Below are positions 23,603 to 32,727 of a stretch of DNA of 33,679 nucleotides, in pieces (the stretch's first letter is position 1; the number at the start of each line of letters is the position of its first letter). The notes under the pieces are model-generated. The model was not told where the DNA came from. It searched no databases and saw nothing but the letters and a program-made list of their open reading frames with translations. A program made the position numbers and the translations under genes. The stretch covers positions 1 to 33,679 of the forward strand of contig JACRBA010000136.1 in NCBI GenBank assembly GCA_016213265.1. Reading direction: 5' to 3'. The stretch comes from Burkholderiales bacterium (GTDB lineage Bacteria; Pseudomonadota; Gammaproteobacteria; Burkholderiales; Burkholderiaceae_C).

Positions 23603-24964
23603 TCACCGCCCGGCCAGTGCGCGCACAGCCTCCGGCAGGGGGCGGCCGTCCAGCGGGCGCCGCACCCGCCCCGCGGGCAGCACGAGCGTGAAGCAGGAGC
23701 CGACGCCCACGCCGCTGTCGATCAGCAGCTCACCGCCGTGGCGCTGCACCACGTGCTTCACGATGGCCAGGCCCAGCCCGGTGCCGCCCGTGTCACGCGA
23801 CCGGCTGCCATCCACCCGATAGAAGCGCTCGGTCAAGCGCGGCAGGTGTTCCGCCGCGATGCCGGGGCCTGTGTCGCGCACGGCGATCTCCCCGCCGCCA
23901 TCGGCCCGGTCACGCCAATGCACGCTGACCTCGCCGCCGTCCGGCGTGTAGCGCACCGCGTTGCTGACCAGGTTCGTGATGGCGCTCAGCAACTCTGCTT
24001 CGCTGCCGGCGAGGCCGACTCCGTCGCCCCAATCGAAGCTCAGCCGATGGCGAGAGGCGGACAGACCCTGCGCGTCGGCCTCCACGGCCGCGCCGATGCG
24101 CGACAGCGGCACCCAGCTGTCCGTGGGCGGCCGCGGGCTGCCCTCGAGGCGGGCGAGCGTGAGCAGGTCACCCACCAGGCTCTGCATGCGCTGGGTCTGC
24201 TGCGCCATGAGCGAGAGCACGCGTTTGCGCTCCACCTCCGACAGCGGCAGGTTGGTCAGCGTCTCGACGAACCCGGCCACCACCGTCAACGGCGTGCGGA
24301 TCTCGTGCGACACGTTGGCCACGAAGTCACGGCGCATGGCGTCCGCCCGCTCGCGCTCGGTGATGTCCTGGGTCAGCACGAGGCGCTGGCCGTCGCCATA
24401 GGCGCGCACCATCACCGACAGCACCCCCTGCCCGCCCGGCTGCGGTATCTGCACCGGATGCTCGAACTGGCGTGACTGCAGCAACGCCACGAAGGCGGGC
24501 GCGCGAACCAGGTTGGTCACGCGCTGCTCGATGTCACGGTGCCGGTCGAGGCCCAGGTGCTCGGCCGCGGTCTGGCTGCACCAGCGGATCTGCTCGGCCG
24601 CGTCGAGCAGCAGCACGCCATTGGGCGAGGCCTCGATGGCGGAGAGGAACTGTGCCAGCCGGTCCCGCTCCTGCTCGATCTGACGCTCGCGCCCGCGCAC
24701 GGCGCGCTCGACGCGGGCGGTCAGTTCTCCCCACAGGCCGATCTGCCAGCGCGGCGATTCCGTCAGGCCACCACTGAGCCAGCGCAGCACGCGATGGCCC
24801 ACCACCAGGTCGCGCAGGAACAGCACCGTGACGGCGATCAGCGCCCCGGCGAGCGTGCCTTCCAGCGAATGCGCGCCCCGTGTGGCTCCCCACAGCGTGC
24901 CCAGCAGCCCCCCCGCCGCCGCGACGGCGAGAGTGAACGCCAGACGCCAACCCATCCAGCCCAT
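23603..24964 (-). CDS. phoR: PhoR, phosphate-regulon sensor histidine kinase
   Basis: A 453-residue kinase with the PhoR layout. Two N-terminal membrane helices (residues 5-25 and 35-52, DUF3329-like) come first, then a PAS domain (about 105-200). The HisKA motif DFVANVSHEIRTPL has the phospho-acceptor His220. The ATPase domain has an N box (ITNLVSNAVRYTP), G1 (VRDTGPGI), F (LTERFYRVD) and G2 (GGTGLGLAIVKHV). It has no large periplasmic sensor domain; in this family phosphate status is read through PstSCAB and PhoU. It phosphorylates PhoB, encoded 11 bases upstream. ATG 24955 is an alternative start three codons in. It is convergent with the glycosyltransferase gene, 34 bases away. Confidence 0.97.
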   Translation of the reverse strand: MGWMGWRLAFTLAVAAAGGLLGTLWGATRGAHSLEGTLAGALIAVTVLFLRDLVVGHRVLRWLSGGLTESPRWQIGLWGELTARVERAVRGRERQIEQERDRLAQFLSAIEASPNGVLLLDAAEQIRWCSQTAAEHLGLDRHRDIEQRVTNLVRAPAFVALLQSRQFEHPVQIPQPGGQGVLSVMVRAYGDGQRLVLTQDITERERADAMRRDFVANVSHEIRTPLTVVAGFVETLTNLPLSEVERKRVLSLMAQQTQRMQSLVGDLLTLARLEGSPRPPTDSWVPLSRIGAAVEADAQGLSASRHRLSFDWGDGVGLAGSEAELLSAITNLVSNAVRYTPDGGEVSVHWRDRADGGGEIAVRDTGPGIAAEHLPRLTERFYRVDGSRSRDTGGTGLGLAIVKHVVQRHGGELLIDSGVGVGSCFTLVLPAGRVRRPLDGRPLPEAVRALAGR

Positions 24965-24975
24965 GGCGGGCTCGC

Positions 24976-25677
24976 TCAGGCGGCGGACGCCGTGGCGTGC
25001 TGGGTGAAGCGGTAGCCGGCCCCGCGCACCGTCTCGATCATGGTGGCGCAGCGCGCCGGCATGAGCGCCTCGCGCAGGCGCTTCACATGCACGTCCACCG
25101 TGCGCTCCTCGATGAACACATGGTCACCCCACACCCGATCGAGCAGCTGGGCCCGGCTGTGCACACGCTCCGGGTGCGCCATGAAGAAGTGCAGCAGGCG
25201 GAACTCGGTGGGGCCCAGGCGCAGCTCGACACCCTGGCGGCTCACGCGCCGCGTGGAGGGGTCCAGCCGCAGGCCGCCCACCTCGACCACGCTGTCCAGT
25301 GCCTCCGGCACGCGGCGGCGCAGCACGGCGCGGATGCGCGCCAGCAGCTCCTGCGTGGAGAACGGCTTGGTGAGGTAGTCATCGGCGCCGGCATCCAGGC
25401 CCGACACCTTGTCCGCCTCGTCCGCCCTCGCCGTGAGCATGATGATGGGCAGCTCGCGCGTGCGCGCATCGGCGCGCCAGCGGCGGGCCAGCGCCACGCC
25501 CGACTGGCCTGGGAGCATCCAGTCCAGCAAGACCAGATCCGGCAGCACGGCATCGACGGCCACCTGGGCCTGGTCGGCGTTCTCGGCCAGCGTCACCTCG
25601 AAGCCGGCATGGCGCAGGTTGATGGCGATGAGCTCGGCGATGGCCGACTCGTCTTCGACCACGAGCACGGTAGGCAT
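24976..25677 (-). CDS. phoB: PhoB, phosphate-regulon response regulator
   Basis: A 233-residue OmpR/PhoB-type regulator. The receiver domain contains the acidic pair (VVEDE), phospho-acceptor Asp52 in VLLDWMLPG, the switch Thr in IIMLTARAD and Lys in DDYLTKPFS. The C-terminal winged helix has LRLGPTEFRLLHFFMAHPERVHSRAQLLDRVWG, ERTVDVHVKRLREAL and VRGAGYRF. Phosphorylated PhoB binds Pho boxes and activates pstS and other phosphate-starvation genes. ATG 25677 was preferred over GTG 25683 because the AAGAGAG ribosome site is then at good spacing. It lies 33 bases after phoU and 11 before phoR, within the pst-pho operon. Confidence 0.98.
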   Translation of the reverse strand: MPTVLVVEDESAIAELIAINLRHAGFEVTLAENADQAQVAVDAVLPDLVLLDWMLPGQSGVALARRWRADARTRELPIIMLTARADEADKVSGLDAGADDYLTKPFSTQELLARIRAVLRRRVPEALDSVVEVGGLRLDPSTRRVSRQGVELRLGPTEFRLLHFFMAHPERVHSRAQLLDRVWGDHVFIEERTVDVHVKRLREALMPARCATMIETVRGAGYRFTQHATASAA

Positions 25678-25710
25678 GGTCACTCTCTTGTCTTTCTTCC
25701 GCGGCAGCGA

Positions 25711-26424
25711 TCAGCTGCGGGTCAGCGCGATCGACTCGACGGCTTCCACGCTGTTGTGGCGCACGTCGGTGCCCTTGACGATGTAGATGATCTGCTCGGC
25801 CAGGTTCTTGGCGTGGTCCCCCACGCGCTCGATCGCCTTGGCCACGAACACCAGGTCGATGGAGGCCGAGATGGTGCGCGGGTCTTCCATCATGTAGGTG
25901 ATGAGCTTGCGCATCAGGCCATCGAACTCGGCGTCGATCTGGTTGTCGTTCTTGATCACGTCCAGCGCCTGCACGGTGTCCAGGCGGGCGAAGGCATCGA
26001 GCGCCTTGCGCAGCGAGGCAGTGGCCAGCGTCGCCTCGAACGAGACATCGCCCACCGGCAGCCGCAGGCGGCTGAACACGCCCGTGTTGATCAGGCGCTG
26101 CACGGTGCGTGCGATGCGCGCGGCCTCGTCGCCCACGCGCTCGAGGTTGCCGATGGTCTTGCTGATGGCAATGAGCAGGCGCAGATCCCGCGCCGTGGGC
26201 TGGCGGCGCGCGATGATGGCCGACAGGTCCGCGTCGATGTCGATCTCGAGCTGGTTGACCTTCTCCTCCATCTGCAGCACCTGGGTGGCCGTCTCGGCGC
26301 TGTAGTTGGTCAGGGCGTAGATGGCCTGGGCCACCTGGGCCTCGACCAGGCCGCCCATCTCGAGCACGCGGGTGGAGACGCCGCTCAGCTCCGCGTCGAA
26401 CTGGGTGGAAAGATGCTTGTCCAT
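25711..26424 (-). CDS. phoU: PhoU, phosphate signalling regulator
   Basis: A 237-residue, all-helical PhoU of normal length with two repeats of three helices. The N-terminus LSTQFDAELSGVSTRVLEMGGLVE and the metal-binding-type motifs EIDIDADL and ERVGDEAARIA in the first repeat are matched by IERVGDHAKNLAEQIIYIVKG in the second. It connects the PstSCAB transporter to PhoR and keeps the Pho regulon off when phosphate is plentiful. An AAGGA ribosome site precedes the ATG. It lies 22 bases after pstB, in the usual position between transporter and two-component genes. Confidence 0.98.
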   Translation of the reverse strand: MDKHLSTQFDAELSGVSTRVLEMGGLVEAQVAQAIYALTNYSAETATQVLQMEEKVNQLEIDIDADLSAIIARRQPTARDLRLLIAISKTIGNLERVGDEAARIARTVQRLINTGVFSRLRLPVGDVSFEATLATASLRKALDAFARLDTVQALDVIKNDNQIDAEFDGLMRKLITYMMEDPRTISASIDLVFVAKAIERVGDHAKNLAEQIIYIVKGTDVRHNSVEAVESIALTRS

Positions 26425-26446
26425 GCGGGGTCCTTCGCGCGTCGCT

Positions 26447-27232
26447 TCAGCCGAAGCGGCCGGTGATGTAGTCCTCGGTGTCCTTCTTCTGCGGCTTCAT
26501 GAAGAGGTCACGGGTGGGGCCGAACTCGATCAGGTCGCCCAGGTACATGTAGGCGGTGTAGTCCGACACGCGGGCCGCCTGCTGCATGTTGTGGGTGACG
26601 ATCACCACGGTGTAGTCTGTCTTCAGTTCGTGGATCAGCTCCTCCACCTTGCCGGTGGAGATGGGGTCCAGCGCCGAGCAGGGTTCGTCCAGCAACAGCA
26701 CCTCGGGCTTGATGGCGATGCCGCGCGCGATGCACAGGCGCTGCTGCTGACCACCGGACAGGCCGGCGCCGCTCTGGCCGAGCTTGTCCTTCACCTCGGT
26801 CCACAGCGCAGCCTTCTTCAGGGCCCACTCGACACGCTCGTCCATCTCCACCCGCGACAGGTTCTCGAACAGGCGCACGCCGAACGCGATGTTGTCGTAG
26901 ATCGACATCGGGAACGGCGTGGGCTTCTGGAAGACCATGCCGACCTTGGCGCGGATGAGCGACACGTCCAGGCGCTTGTCCAGCACGTTCTCGCCGTCGA
27001 CGAGGATCTGCCCTTCGGCACGCTGCTCGGGATACAGCTCGTACATGCGGTTGAACGTGCGCAGCAGCGTGGACTTGCCGCAGCCCGACGGGCCGATGAA
27101 GGCGGTGACCTTCTTCTCGGGGATGTCGAGGTGGATGTGCTTCAGGGCGTGGAAGCTGCCGTAGTAGAAGTTCAGGTCGCGCACCGCGATCTTCGCCTTC
27201 TCGGCCAGCAGGGGTTCGACTCGGGCGTCCAT
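26447..27232 (-). CDS. pstB: PstB, phosphate ABC transporter ATPase
   Basis: A 261-residue ATP-binding subunit. Walker A is GPSGCGKS (47-54), the Q-loop is [16 protein letters not shown], the ABC signature is [14 protein letters not shown], Walker B is [13 protein letters not shown] and the switch His is in [18 protein letters not shown] hydrolysis at the inner membrane drives phosphate import through PstC/PstA. The N-terminal core [17 protein letters not shown] is typical of PstB. A GAGGAAAG ribosome site precedes the ATG, 19 bases after pstA. Confidence 0.99.
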   Translation of the reverse strand: MDARVEPLLAEKAKIAVRDLNFYYGSFHALKHIHLDIPEKKVTAFIGPSGCGKSTLLRTFNRMYELYPEQRAEGQILVDGENVLDKRLDVSLIRAKVGMVFQKPTPFPMSIYDNIAFGVRLFENLSRVEMDERVEWALKKAALWTEVKDKLGQSGAGLSGGQQQRLCIARGIAIKPEVLLLDEPCSALDPISTGKVEELIHELKTDYTVVIVTHNMQQAARVSDYTAYMYLGDLIEFGPTRDLFMKPQKKDTEDYITGRFG

Positions 27233-27251
27233 GGAAGGGGCTTTCCTCGGG

Positions 27252-28118
27252 TCAGTGTTTGTTGCGGAACAGCACGCGCGCCAGGATGTTGAGCGTGAGC
27301 ACGCCGATCGTGATCAGGAAGACACCCGCCCAGGCCAGCTGCTGCCAGTTCTCGTACGGGCTCATGGCGAACTTGAAGATGGTCACCGGGAGGCTGGCCA
27401 TCGGTTCGCGCAGGTCGGACGTCCAGAACTGGTTGCTGAGCGCCGTGAACAGCAGCGGCGCCGTCTCACCCGACACCCGCGCCAATGCCAGCAGCACACC
27501 CGTCACCACCCCGGCGCGGGCCGCCTTCAGCGTGATGGACAGGATGACCTTCCACTTGGGCGTGCCCAGCGCGTAGGCGGCTTCGCGCAGTGCGTTGGGC
27601 ACCAGGCTGAGCATGTTCTCGGTGGTGCGGATGACCACGGGGATGACGATGAGCGACAGGGCGAGCACGCCGGCCCAGCCGGAAAAGGACTTGAAGCGCG
27701 ACACCACCACGGTGTAGATGAACAGGCCGATGACGATGGAGGGCGCGGACAGCAGGATGTCGTTGATGAACTGCGTCGTGCGACCCAGCCAGCTGCGTTG
27801 CCCGTACTCGGCCAGGTAGATGCCAGCCATGACGCCGACGGGCGTGCCGATGAAGGTGGCCAACGCCACCATCGTGAGCGAACCGAAGATGGCGTTGGCC
27901 AGCCCACCGGTCTCCGCCTGCGGAGGCGGCGTCATTTCGGTGAAGACCTGCCAGGAGATGCCGCCGATGCCCCTGGCGACCGTCTCGTAGAGGATCCAGA
28001 TCAACCAGAACACGCCGAAGGCCATGGCCGCCAGCGACAGCGCGAGGGCCACCACGTTCACGCGCTTGCGGCGCCGGTGCATGGCCATGCGGCCCGGGTC
28101 AAGGGAAGCCAGGCTCAC
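27252..28118 (-). CDS. pstA: PstA, phosphate ABC transporter permease
   Basis: A 288-residue inner-membrane permease with six predicted helices. The first lies near residues 25-45, and the EAA-loop region is [36 protein letters not shown] and a C-terminus ending in [10 protein letters not shown] are typical of PstA. It pairs with PstC to form the phosphate channel. The start is GTG 28118, overlapping the pstC stop as GTGA (28115-28118), indicating translational coupling. A later ATG (residue 11) is possible but loses the coupling. Confidence 0.97.
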   Translation of the reverse strand: MSLASLDPGRMAMHRRRKRVNVVALALSLAAMAFGVFWLIWILYETVARGIGGISWQVFTEMTPPPQAETGGLANAIFGSLTMVALATFIGTPVGVMAGIYLAEYGQRSWLGRTTQFINDILLSAPSIVIGLFIYTVVVSRFKSFSGWAGVLALSLIVIPVVIRTTENMLSLVPNALREAAYALGTPKWKVILSITLKAARAGVVTGVLLALARVSGETAPLLFTALSNQFWTSDLREPMASLPVTIFKFAMSPYENWQQLAWAGVFLITIGVLTLNILARVLFRNKH

Positions 28119-29137
28119 GACTTCGCTCCTTCGTTCTTCTTCAGTCGGGCCAGCAGCAGCTTGGACATCGACAACACCACGAAAGTGATGAAGAACAGCA
28201 CCAGCCCCAGGTAGATCAGCGAGGCCTGGTGCAAGCCCTCGCCGGCCTCGGCGAACTCGTTGGCCAGCGCCGAGCTGATGCTGTTGGCCGCCTCGAACAG
28301 CGACAGCGAGTCGAGCTGGTTCATGTTGCCGATGACGAAGGTGACCGCCATGGTCTCGCCGAGGGCACGGCCCAGCCCCAGCATGACGCCGCCCACCACA
28401 CCCGTCTTGGTGTAGGGCAGCACCACGTTCCACACCACCTCCCAGGTGGTGGAGCCCAGGCCGTAGGCCGACTCCTTGAGCATGGGCGGGGTCACCTCGA
28501 ACACGTCGCGCATCACCGAGGCGATGAACGGAATGATCATGATGGCCAGGATGATGCCGGCCGACAGCAGGCCGATGCCCACCGGCGGGCCGGAGAACAG
28601 CGCGCCGAGCACCGGCACGCCCTTGAACATCGCCTGCAGTGGCTGCTGCACATAAGTGGCCAGCAGCGGACCGAAGACGAGCAGACCCCACATGCCATAC
28701 ACGATGGATGGCACCGCGGCCAGCAGCTCAACCGCCACACCGAGCGGGCGCTTGAGCCACTGCGGCGACAACTCGGTGAGGAACAGCGCGATGCCGAAGC
28801 TCACCGGCACGGCGATGACCAACGCAATGAACGAGGTCATCAGCGTGCCGTAGATCATCACCAGACCGCCGTAGCGGTCCTGGACCGGGTCCCACTCACT
28901 GCGCCACAGGAAGGACAGGCCGTACTCGCGGATGGCCGGCGCGGCACCGGCCACAAGGGACAGCAGGATCGCGACCAGCAGGCCCAGGGTCAGCCACGCC
29001 GCCGCGTGGGCAGCGATCGAGAAGAGCCGGTCCGCCCAGGGCGCGCGCGCGCGGCGCCCGCCGGGCCGGCCAGCCGGAGAGGTACGGTCCATCGTCAGCT
29101 CACGGGCGCTGGGGCTGGCGGGCAGTGTAGCGGTCAC
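28115..29137 (-). CDS. pstC: PstC, phosphate ABC transporter permease
   Basis: A 340-residue permease with six predicted helices and a rather long, basic, Pro/Arg-rich cytoplasmic N-terminus (about 40 residues). Family landmarks are [45 protein letters not shown], the EAA-loop region [22 protein letters not shown] and [17 protein letters not shown]. It forms the phosphate channel with PstA. GTG 29137 is the probable start, with AGGAG eight bases upstream; ATG 29092 is a shorter alternative. It is separated from pstS by 62 bases that contain a strong hairpin. Confidence 0.97.
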   Translation of the reverse strand: MTATLPASPSARELTMDRTSPAGRPGGRRARAPWADRLFSIAAHAAAWLTLGLLVAILLSLVAGAAPAIREYGLSFLWRSEWDPVQDRYGGLVMIYGTLMTSFIALVIAVPVSFGIALFLTELSPQWLKRPLGVAVELLAAVPSIVYGMWGLLVFGPLLATYVQQPLQAMFKGVPVLGALFSGPPVGIGLLSAGIILAIMIIPFIASVMRDVFEVTPPMLKESAYGLGSTTWEVVWNVVLPYTKTGVVGGVMLGLGRALGETMAVTFVIGNMNQLDSLSLFEAANSISSALANEFAEAGEGLHQASLIYLGLVLFFITFVVLSMSKLLLARLKKNEGAKS

Positions 29138-29160
29138 CTGGGTGCTCCTGCGGTGGGGGG

Positions 29161-29194
29161 GCGGGCGCCGACCCGGTCAGGGAGTGGCGCCCGC
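29161..29194 (-). other. Strong hairpin between pstS and pstC
   Basis: A perfect 9-bp stem GCGGGCGCC/GGCGCCCGC encloses a 16-base loop that can form three more pairs (CCC/GGG). No T-tract follows on the minus strand. It is well placed to protect the pstS mRNA 3' end or reduce read-through, so that the binding protein is made in excess over the membrane subunits. Confidence 0.65.
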
Positions 29195-29199
29195 GCCGA

Positions 29200-30237
29200 T
29201 CACTTCAGCGCGACCGGCTTGCCGGCGGCATCCTTGACATCGCCCCACTGCTTGCGCACCAGAGCCTTCACGTTGTCAGGCAGGGGCACGTACTCGAGCT
29301 CGGCGGCCATCTTGTCGCCATTGGCATACGACCAGTCGAAGTACTTCAGCGCGGCCGAGGCCTGCTCGGGCTTGGCCTGCACCTTGTGCATCAGGATGAA
29401 GGTCGCGCCGGTGAGCGGCCACGACTCCTTGCCCGGCTGCTCGGTGAGCACCTGGAAGAAGCTCTTGGCCCAGTCGGCGTTGGCGGCGGCCGCCTTGAAG
29501 TTCACGTCGTCCGGGGCCACAAAGACGCCGTCCTTGTTCTTCAGCAGCACGTGCGACATCTTGTTCTGCTTGGCGTAGGCATACTCCACGTAACCAATGG
29601 AGTTGGGCAGGCGCTGCACGTACAGGGCCACGCCCTCGTTGCCCTTGCCACCCGCGCCGGTGGGCCAGTTCACCGCCGTGCCTTCACCCACCTTCGCCTT
29701 CCACTCGGCGTTCACCTTGCTCAGGTAGTTGGTGAAGATGAAGCTGGTGCCCGAGCCGTCGGCACGGCGCACCACGGCGATGTCGGCATCCGGCAGCGCC
29801 ACGCCGGCGTTCAGGCCGGCGATGGCCGCGTCATTCCACTTGGTGACCTTGCCGAGGTAGATGTCGCCCAGCACCTGGCCGGTGAGCTTGAGCTGGCCCG
29901 GGGCGATGCCCTTGACGTTGACGACGGGCACCACGCCGCCGATCACCGTGGGAAACTGGAACAGGCCGTCGGCGGCCAGGTCCTCGTCCTTGAGCGGCAT
30001 GTCGGACGCACCGAAATCCACGTTCTTGGACTTGATCTGCTTGATGCCCGCGCCGGAGCCGACCGGTTGGTAGTTGATGCGGGCGCCAGTCGCCTTGTTG
30101 TAGGCGTCGGCCCACTTGGCGTACAGCGGGGCGGGGAAGGTCGCGCCGGCACCGGTCACGTCCTGCGCCAGGGCAGAGGTGGACAACGCGAGCGCGGCGG
30201 CACCGAGCCAGAAGGGACGAGCGAGAGCAGTCAGCAT
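29200..30237 (-). CDS. pstS: PstS, periplasmic phosphate-binding protein
   Basis: A 345-residue exported protein. The signal peptide ([24 protein letters not shown]) ends at ALA-Q. The mature start is [21 protein letters not shown]. The phosphate-binding loops are visible in [24 protein letters not shown] and [19 protein letters not shown]. It captures phosphate in the periplasm and delivers it to PstCA. An AAAGG ribosome site precedes the ATG and a Pho box lies about 80-105 bases upstream, so strong PhoB-dependent induction is expected. It is the first gene of the pst operon. Confidence 0.98.
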   Translation of the reverse strand: MLTALARPFWLGAAALALSTSALAQDVTGAGATFPAPLYAKWADAYNKATGARINYQPVGSGAGIKQIKSKNVDFGASDMPLKDEDLAADGLFQFPTVIGGVVPVVNVKGIAPGQLKLTGQVLGDIYLGKVTKWNDAAIAGLNAGVALPDADIAVVRRADGSGTSFIFTNYLSKVNAEWKAKVGEGTAVNWPTGAGGKGNEGVALYVQRLPNSIGYVEYAYAKQNKMSHVLLKNKDGVFVAPDDVNFKAAAANADWAKSFFQVLTEQPGKESWPLTGATFILMHKVQAKPEQASAALKYFDWSYANGDKMAAELEYVPLPDNVKALVRKQWGDVKDAAGKPVALK

Positions 30238-30316
30238 GTCATGAACCTTTCATCACAGGGGCCCGGCGCGGCCCATAGGCCGCTTCACCGGATGCCTGGC
30301 ACTGTAGGAAGGTTGT

Positions 30317-30343
30317 GTGACAGCGACGTGACGAGGATGACAA
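30317..30343 (-). promoter_or_regulatory. Pho box (PhoB site) upstream of pstS
   Basis: On the minus strand TCGTCAC-GTCG-CTGTCAC (30334-30317) gives two seven-base repeats with an 11-base period, close to the CTGTCAT-N4-CTGTCAT consensus. A further TTGTCAT unit lies just upstream at 30343-30337. A -10-like TACAGT about ten bases downstream fits a PhoB-activated promoter lacking its own -35. Confidence 0.75.
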
Positions 30344-30391
30344 GCGTCACGGGGCCGTCACGGCGGCGTCATCCACTCTCGCGGCCCGGGT

Positions 30392-31738
30392 TCACGCGCG
30401 CGCCAGAGCCGCCAGGCGCTCGGCCTGTGCGCGCGAGACCGCCGCGTCGGGCGCCTCCACCATCACACGCAGCACGGGCTCCGTGCCCGACGCGCGGATC
30501 AGCACGCGCCCGTGCCGCCCGAGTTCCTGCCGCACGGCATCGATCTCGCGCGCCAGCACGGTGTTCCGCGTCCAGTCGCTGCCCTCGGCCAGCCGGACGT
30601 TGACCATGGTCTGAGGGAACAGCTTCACCTCAGCCAGCTGACGCGCCAGGCTCTGGCCACGCCGCTGCACCGCCTGCAACACCTGCAGCGCGCTCACGAT
30701 GCCGTCGCCGGTGCTGTGCTTGTCCAGCGCCAGCAGATGGCCGGAACTCTCCCCGCCCAGCAGCCAGCCGCGCCGCACCAGCTCCTCCAGCACGTAGCGG
30801 TCTCCCACCTTGGCGCGCACCAGTTCCATGCCCTGCCCGGCCAGGGCCAGTTCGACGGCCATGTTGGTCATCAAGGTGCCCACCACACCCGGCACGGCCT
30901 CGCCCTGTGCGCGGCGGTCCATGGCCAGGAGGTAGACCAGCTCGTCACCGTTGTAGAGCCGGCCGTCGGCGTCCACGAGCTGCAGGCGGTCGGCGTCGCC
31001 ATCGAGCGCCACGCCATAGTCAGCGCCATGCTCCTTGACGGCGGCCACCAGCGCCTGCGGCGCGGTGGCACCCACCCCGTCGTTGATGTTGGTGCCGTTC
31101 GGGCTGCACCCGATGCTCACCACCTCGGCGCCCAGTTCATGGAACACGGCCGGCGCCACCTGGTAGGCGGCGCCGTGTGCCGCATCCACCACCAGCTTCA
31201 GCCCCTTGAGCGTCAACTCTCCGCTCACGGTGGACTTGCAGAACTCGACGTAGCGCCCCTGCGCATCGGAGACCCGCCGCGCGCGGCCCAGTCGGGCGGA
31301 GTCCACCCACTCAGGGGCCTGCGCCAGGGCGGCCTCCACGTCCAGCTCCCACGCGTCCGGCAGTTTCTCGCCCCGCGCAGAGAAGAACTTGATGCCGTTG
31401 TCCGGGTAGGCGTTGTGCGAGGCGCTGATCACCACCCCCAGGTCCAGTCTCAGCGCGCGGGTGAGGTAAGCCACGCCGGGCGTGGGCAGCGGGCCCGTGA
31501 GCAGCACGTTGACGCCCGCCGACGCGAAACCGGCCTCCAGCGCCGATTCCAGCATGTAGCCGGAGATGCGGGTGTCCTTGCCGATGAGCACGGTGGCGGG
31601 CCGGCCGCCGGACGGGCCGAGCGCCCGGCGCAGCACCTGGCCCACCGAATGGCCCAGGCGGAGGGCGAAGTCGGCCGTGATGGGCGGCTGCCCCACGGTG
31701 CCGCGGATGCCGTCGGTGCCGAAGTAGCGGCGGGTCAT
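30392..31738 (-). CDS. glmM: Phosphoglucosamine mutase GlmM
   Basis: A 448-residue alpha-D-phosphohexomutase of normal length. The N-terminus is [14 protein letters not shown]. The phosphoserine loop is [19 protein letters not shown] with Ser107. The metal loop is [13 protein letters not shown], the sugar loop is [12 protein letters not shown] and the phosphate-binding loop is [15 protein letters not shown]. It converts glucosamine-6-phosphate to glucosamine-1-phosphate for UDP-GlcNAc, peptidoglycan and lipopolysaccharide synthesis. It follows folP by 28 bases, and ftsH-folP-glmM is a conserved proteobacterial order. An AGGAG lies ten bases upstream of the ATG. Confidence 0.98.
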   Translation of the reverse strand: MTRRYFGTDGIRGTVGQPPITADFALRLGHSVGQVLRRALGPSGGRPATVLIGKDTRISGYMLESALEAGFASAGVNVLLTGPLPTPGVAYLTRALRLDLGVVISASHNAYPDNGIKFFSARGEKLPDAWELDVEAALAQAPEWVDSARLGRARRVSDAQGRYVEFCKSTVSGELTLKGLKLVVDAAHGAAYQVAPAVFHELGAEVVSIGCSPNGTNINDGVGATAPQALVAAVKEHGADYGVALDGDADRLQLVDADGRLYNGDELVYLLAMDRRAQGEAVPGVVGTLMTNMAVELALAGQGMELVRAKVGDRYVLEELVRRGWLLGGESSGHLLALDKHSTGDGIVSALQVLQAVQRRGQSLARQLAEVKLFPQTMVNVRLAEGSDWTRNTVLAREIDAVRQELGRHGRVLIRASGTEPVLRVMVEAPDAAVSRAQAERLAALARA

Positions 31739-31766
31739 GGCGTCGTTTCTCCTCTTGAGCTCGTTG

Positions 31767-32636
31767 TCACGTCGCGGCGCCCAGGCCAGCGGCGTTCCAG
31801 ATCTTGAGCGCGTCGACCGTTTCCGCCACTTCGTGCACACGCACGATGCGCGCCCCGCGGGCGACGGCGGCCAACGCCGCCCCGAGGCTGGCCGCCTGGC
31901 GTTCGTTCACGGCACGCCCGGTCAGCTGGCCCAGGGTGCCCTTGCGCGACCAGCCCACCAGCAGTGGGCGGCCCAGTCCCGCAAGGCCATCCTGTGCCCG
32001 GAACAGCGCCAGGTTGTGCTCGAGCGTCTTGCCAAAGCCGTAGCCCGGATCGAGCACGATGCGAGAGGCAGCGATGCCGGCGGATTCGGCCGCCTGCAGC
32101 CGCTGGCGCAGGAACGCCCGCACCTCGCCCGCCACGTCGCTGTAGGCGGGGGCCAGTTGCATCGTGGCGGGGTCGCCTTGCATGTGCATGAGACAGACCC
32201 CCACGGCCGGGCGGGCCGCCACCGTGTGCAGGGCCCCCTCCCACTGCAGGGCCCGGACATCGTTGATGATGTCCGCGCCTGCGTCCAGCACGGCACGGAT
32301 GACTTCCGGCCGGCTGGTATCGACCGACACCGGCACGTTCAGGCGCACCGCATGGGCCACGACGGGCAGCACACGCGCCAGTTCCTCTTCCACCGTCGGC
32401 GGCACCGAACCCGGTCGCGTCGACTCGCCGCCGATGTCGAGGATGTCCGCGCCCTGGGCGAGGAGACGATCGCAGTGTGCACAGGCGGCGACCACGTCGC
32501 CGTGGCGCCCGCCATCCGAGAACGAGTCGGGCGTCGTGTTCACGATGCCCATGACCAGCGGGCGGGCCGCGAGGTCCAGGCTGAACCGTCCGGCCTGCCA
32601 GAGCCAGGCGGCGCCAGGAGAGGGAAGTCCAGTCAC
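31767..32636 (-). CDS. folP: Dihydropteroate synthase
   Basis: A 289-residue TIM-barrel enzyme of the folate pathway; it joins p-aminobenzoate to the pterin pyrophosphate and is the target of sulfonamides. Visible motifs are [83 protein letters not shown] and [12 protein letters not shown]. The start is taken as GTG 32636, since the first in-frame ATG lies inside the core motif; the ribosome site is weak. Further upstream the frame stays open but overlaps the terminator-like hairpin after ftsH, so it is unlikely to be coding. Confidence 0.96.
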   Translation of the reverse strand: MTGLPSPGAAWLWQAGRFSLDLAARPLVMGIVNTTPDSFSDGGRHGDVVAACAHCDRLLAQGADILDIGGESTRPGSVPPTVEEELARVLPVVAHAVRLNVPVSVDTSRPEVIRAVLDAGADIINDVRALQWEGALHTVAARPAVGVCLMHMQGDPATMQLAPAYSDVAGEVRAFLRQRLQAAESAGIAASRIVLDPGYGFGKTLEHNLALFRAQDGLAGLGRPLLVGWSRKGTLGQLTGRAVNERQAASLGAALAAVARGARIVRVHEVAETVDALKIWNAAGLGAAT

Positions 32637-32682
32637 GAAGCCAGGCTCGCCAATGAAGAGAGGTCGGGCCGCCGGACGGCAA

Positions 32683-32704
32683 ACGGGGCCCGCACGGGCC
32701 CCGT
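32683..32704 (-). terminator. Probable terminator or attenuator between ftsH and folP
   Basis: A perfect 9-bp stem ACGGGGCCC/GGGCCCCGT with a 4-base loop lies 24 bases after the ftsH stop. On the minus strand it is followed by only a short T run, so termination may be partial, allowing read-through to folP and glmM. Confidence 0.6.
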
Positions 32705-32727
32705 CTTTGGTGCCGTCGGCAACCGCG

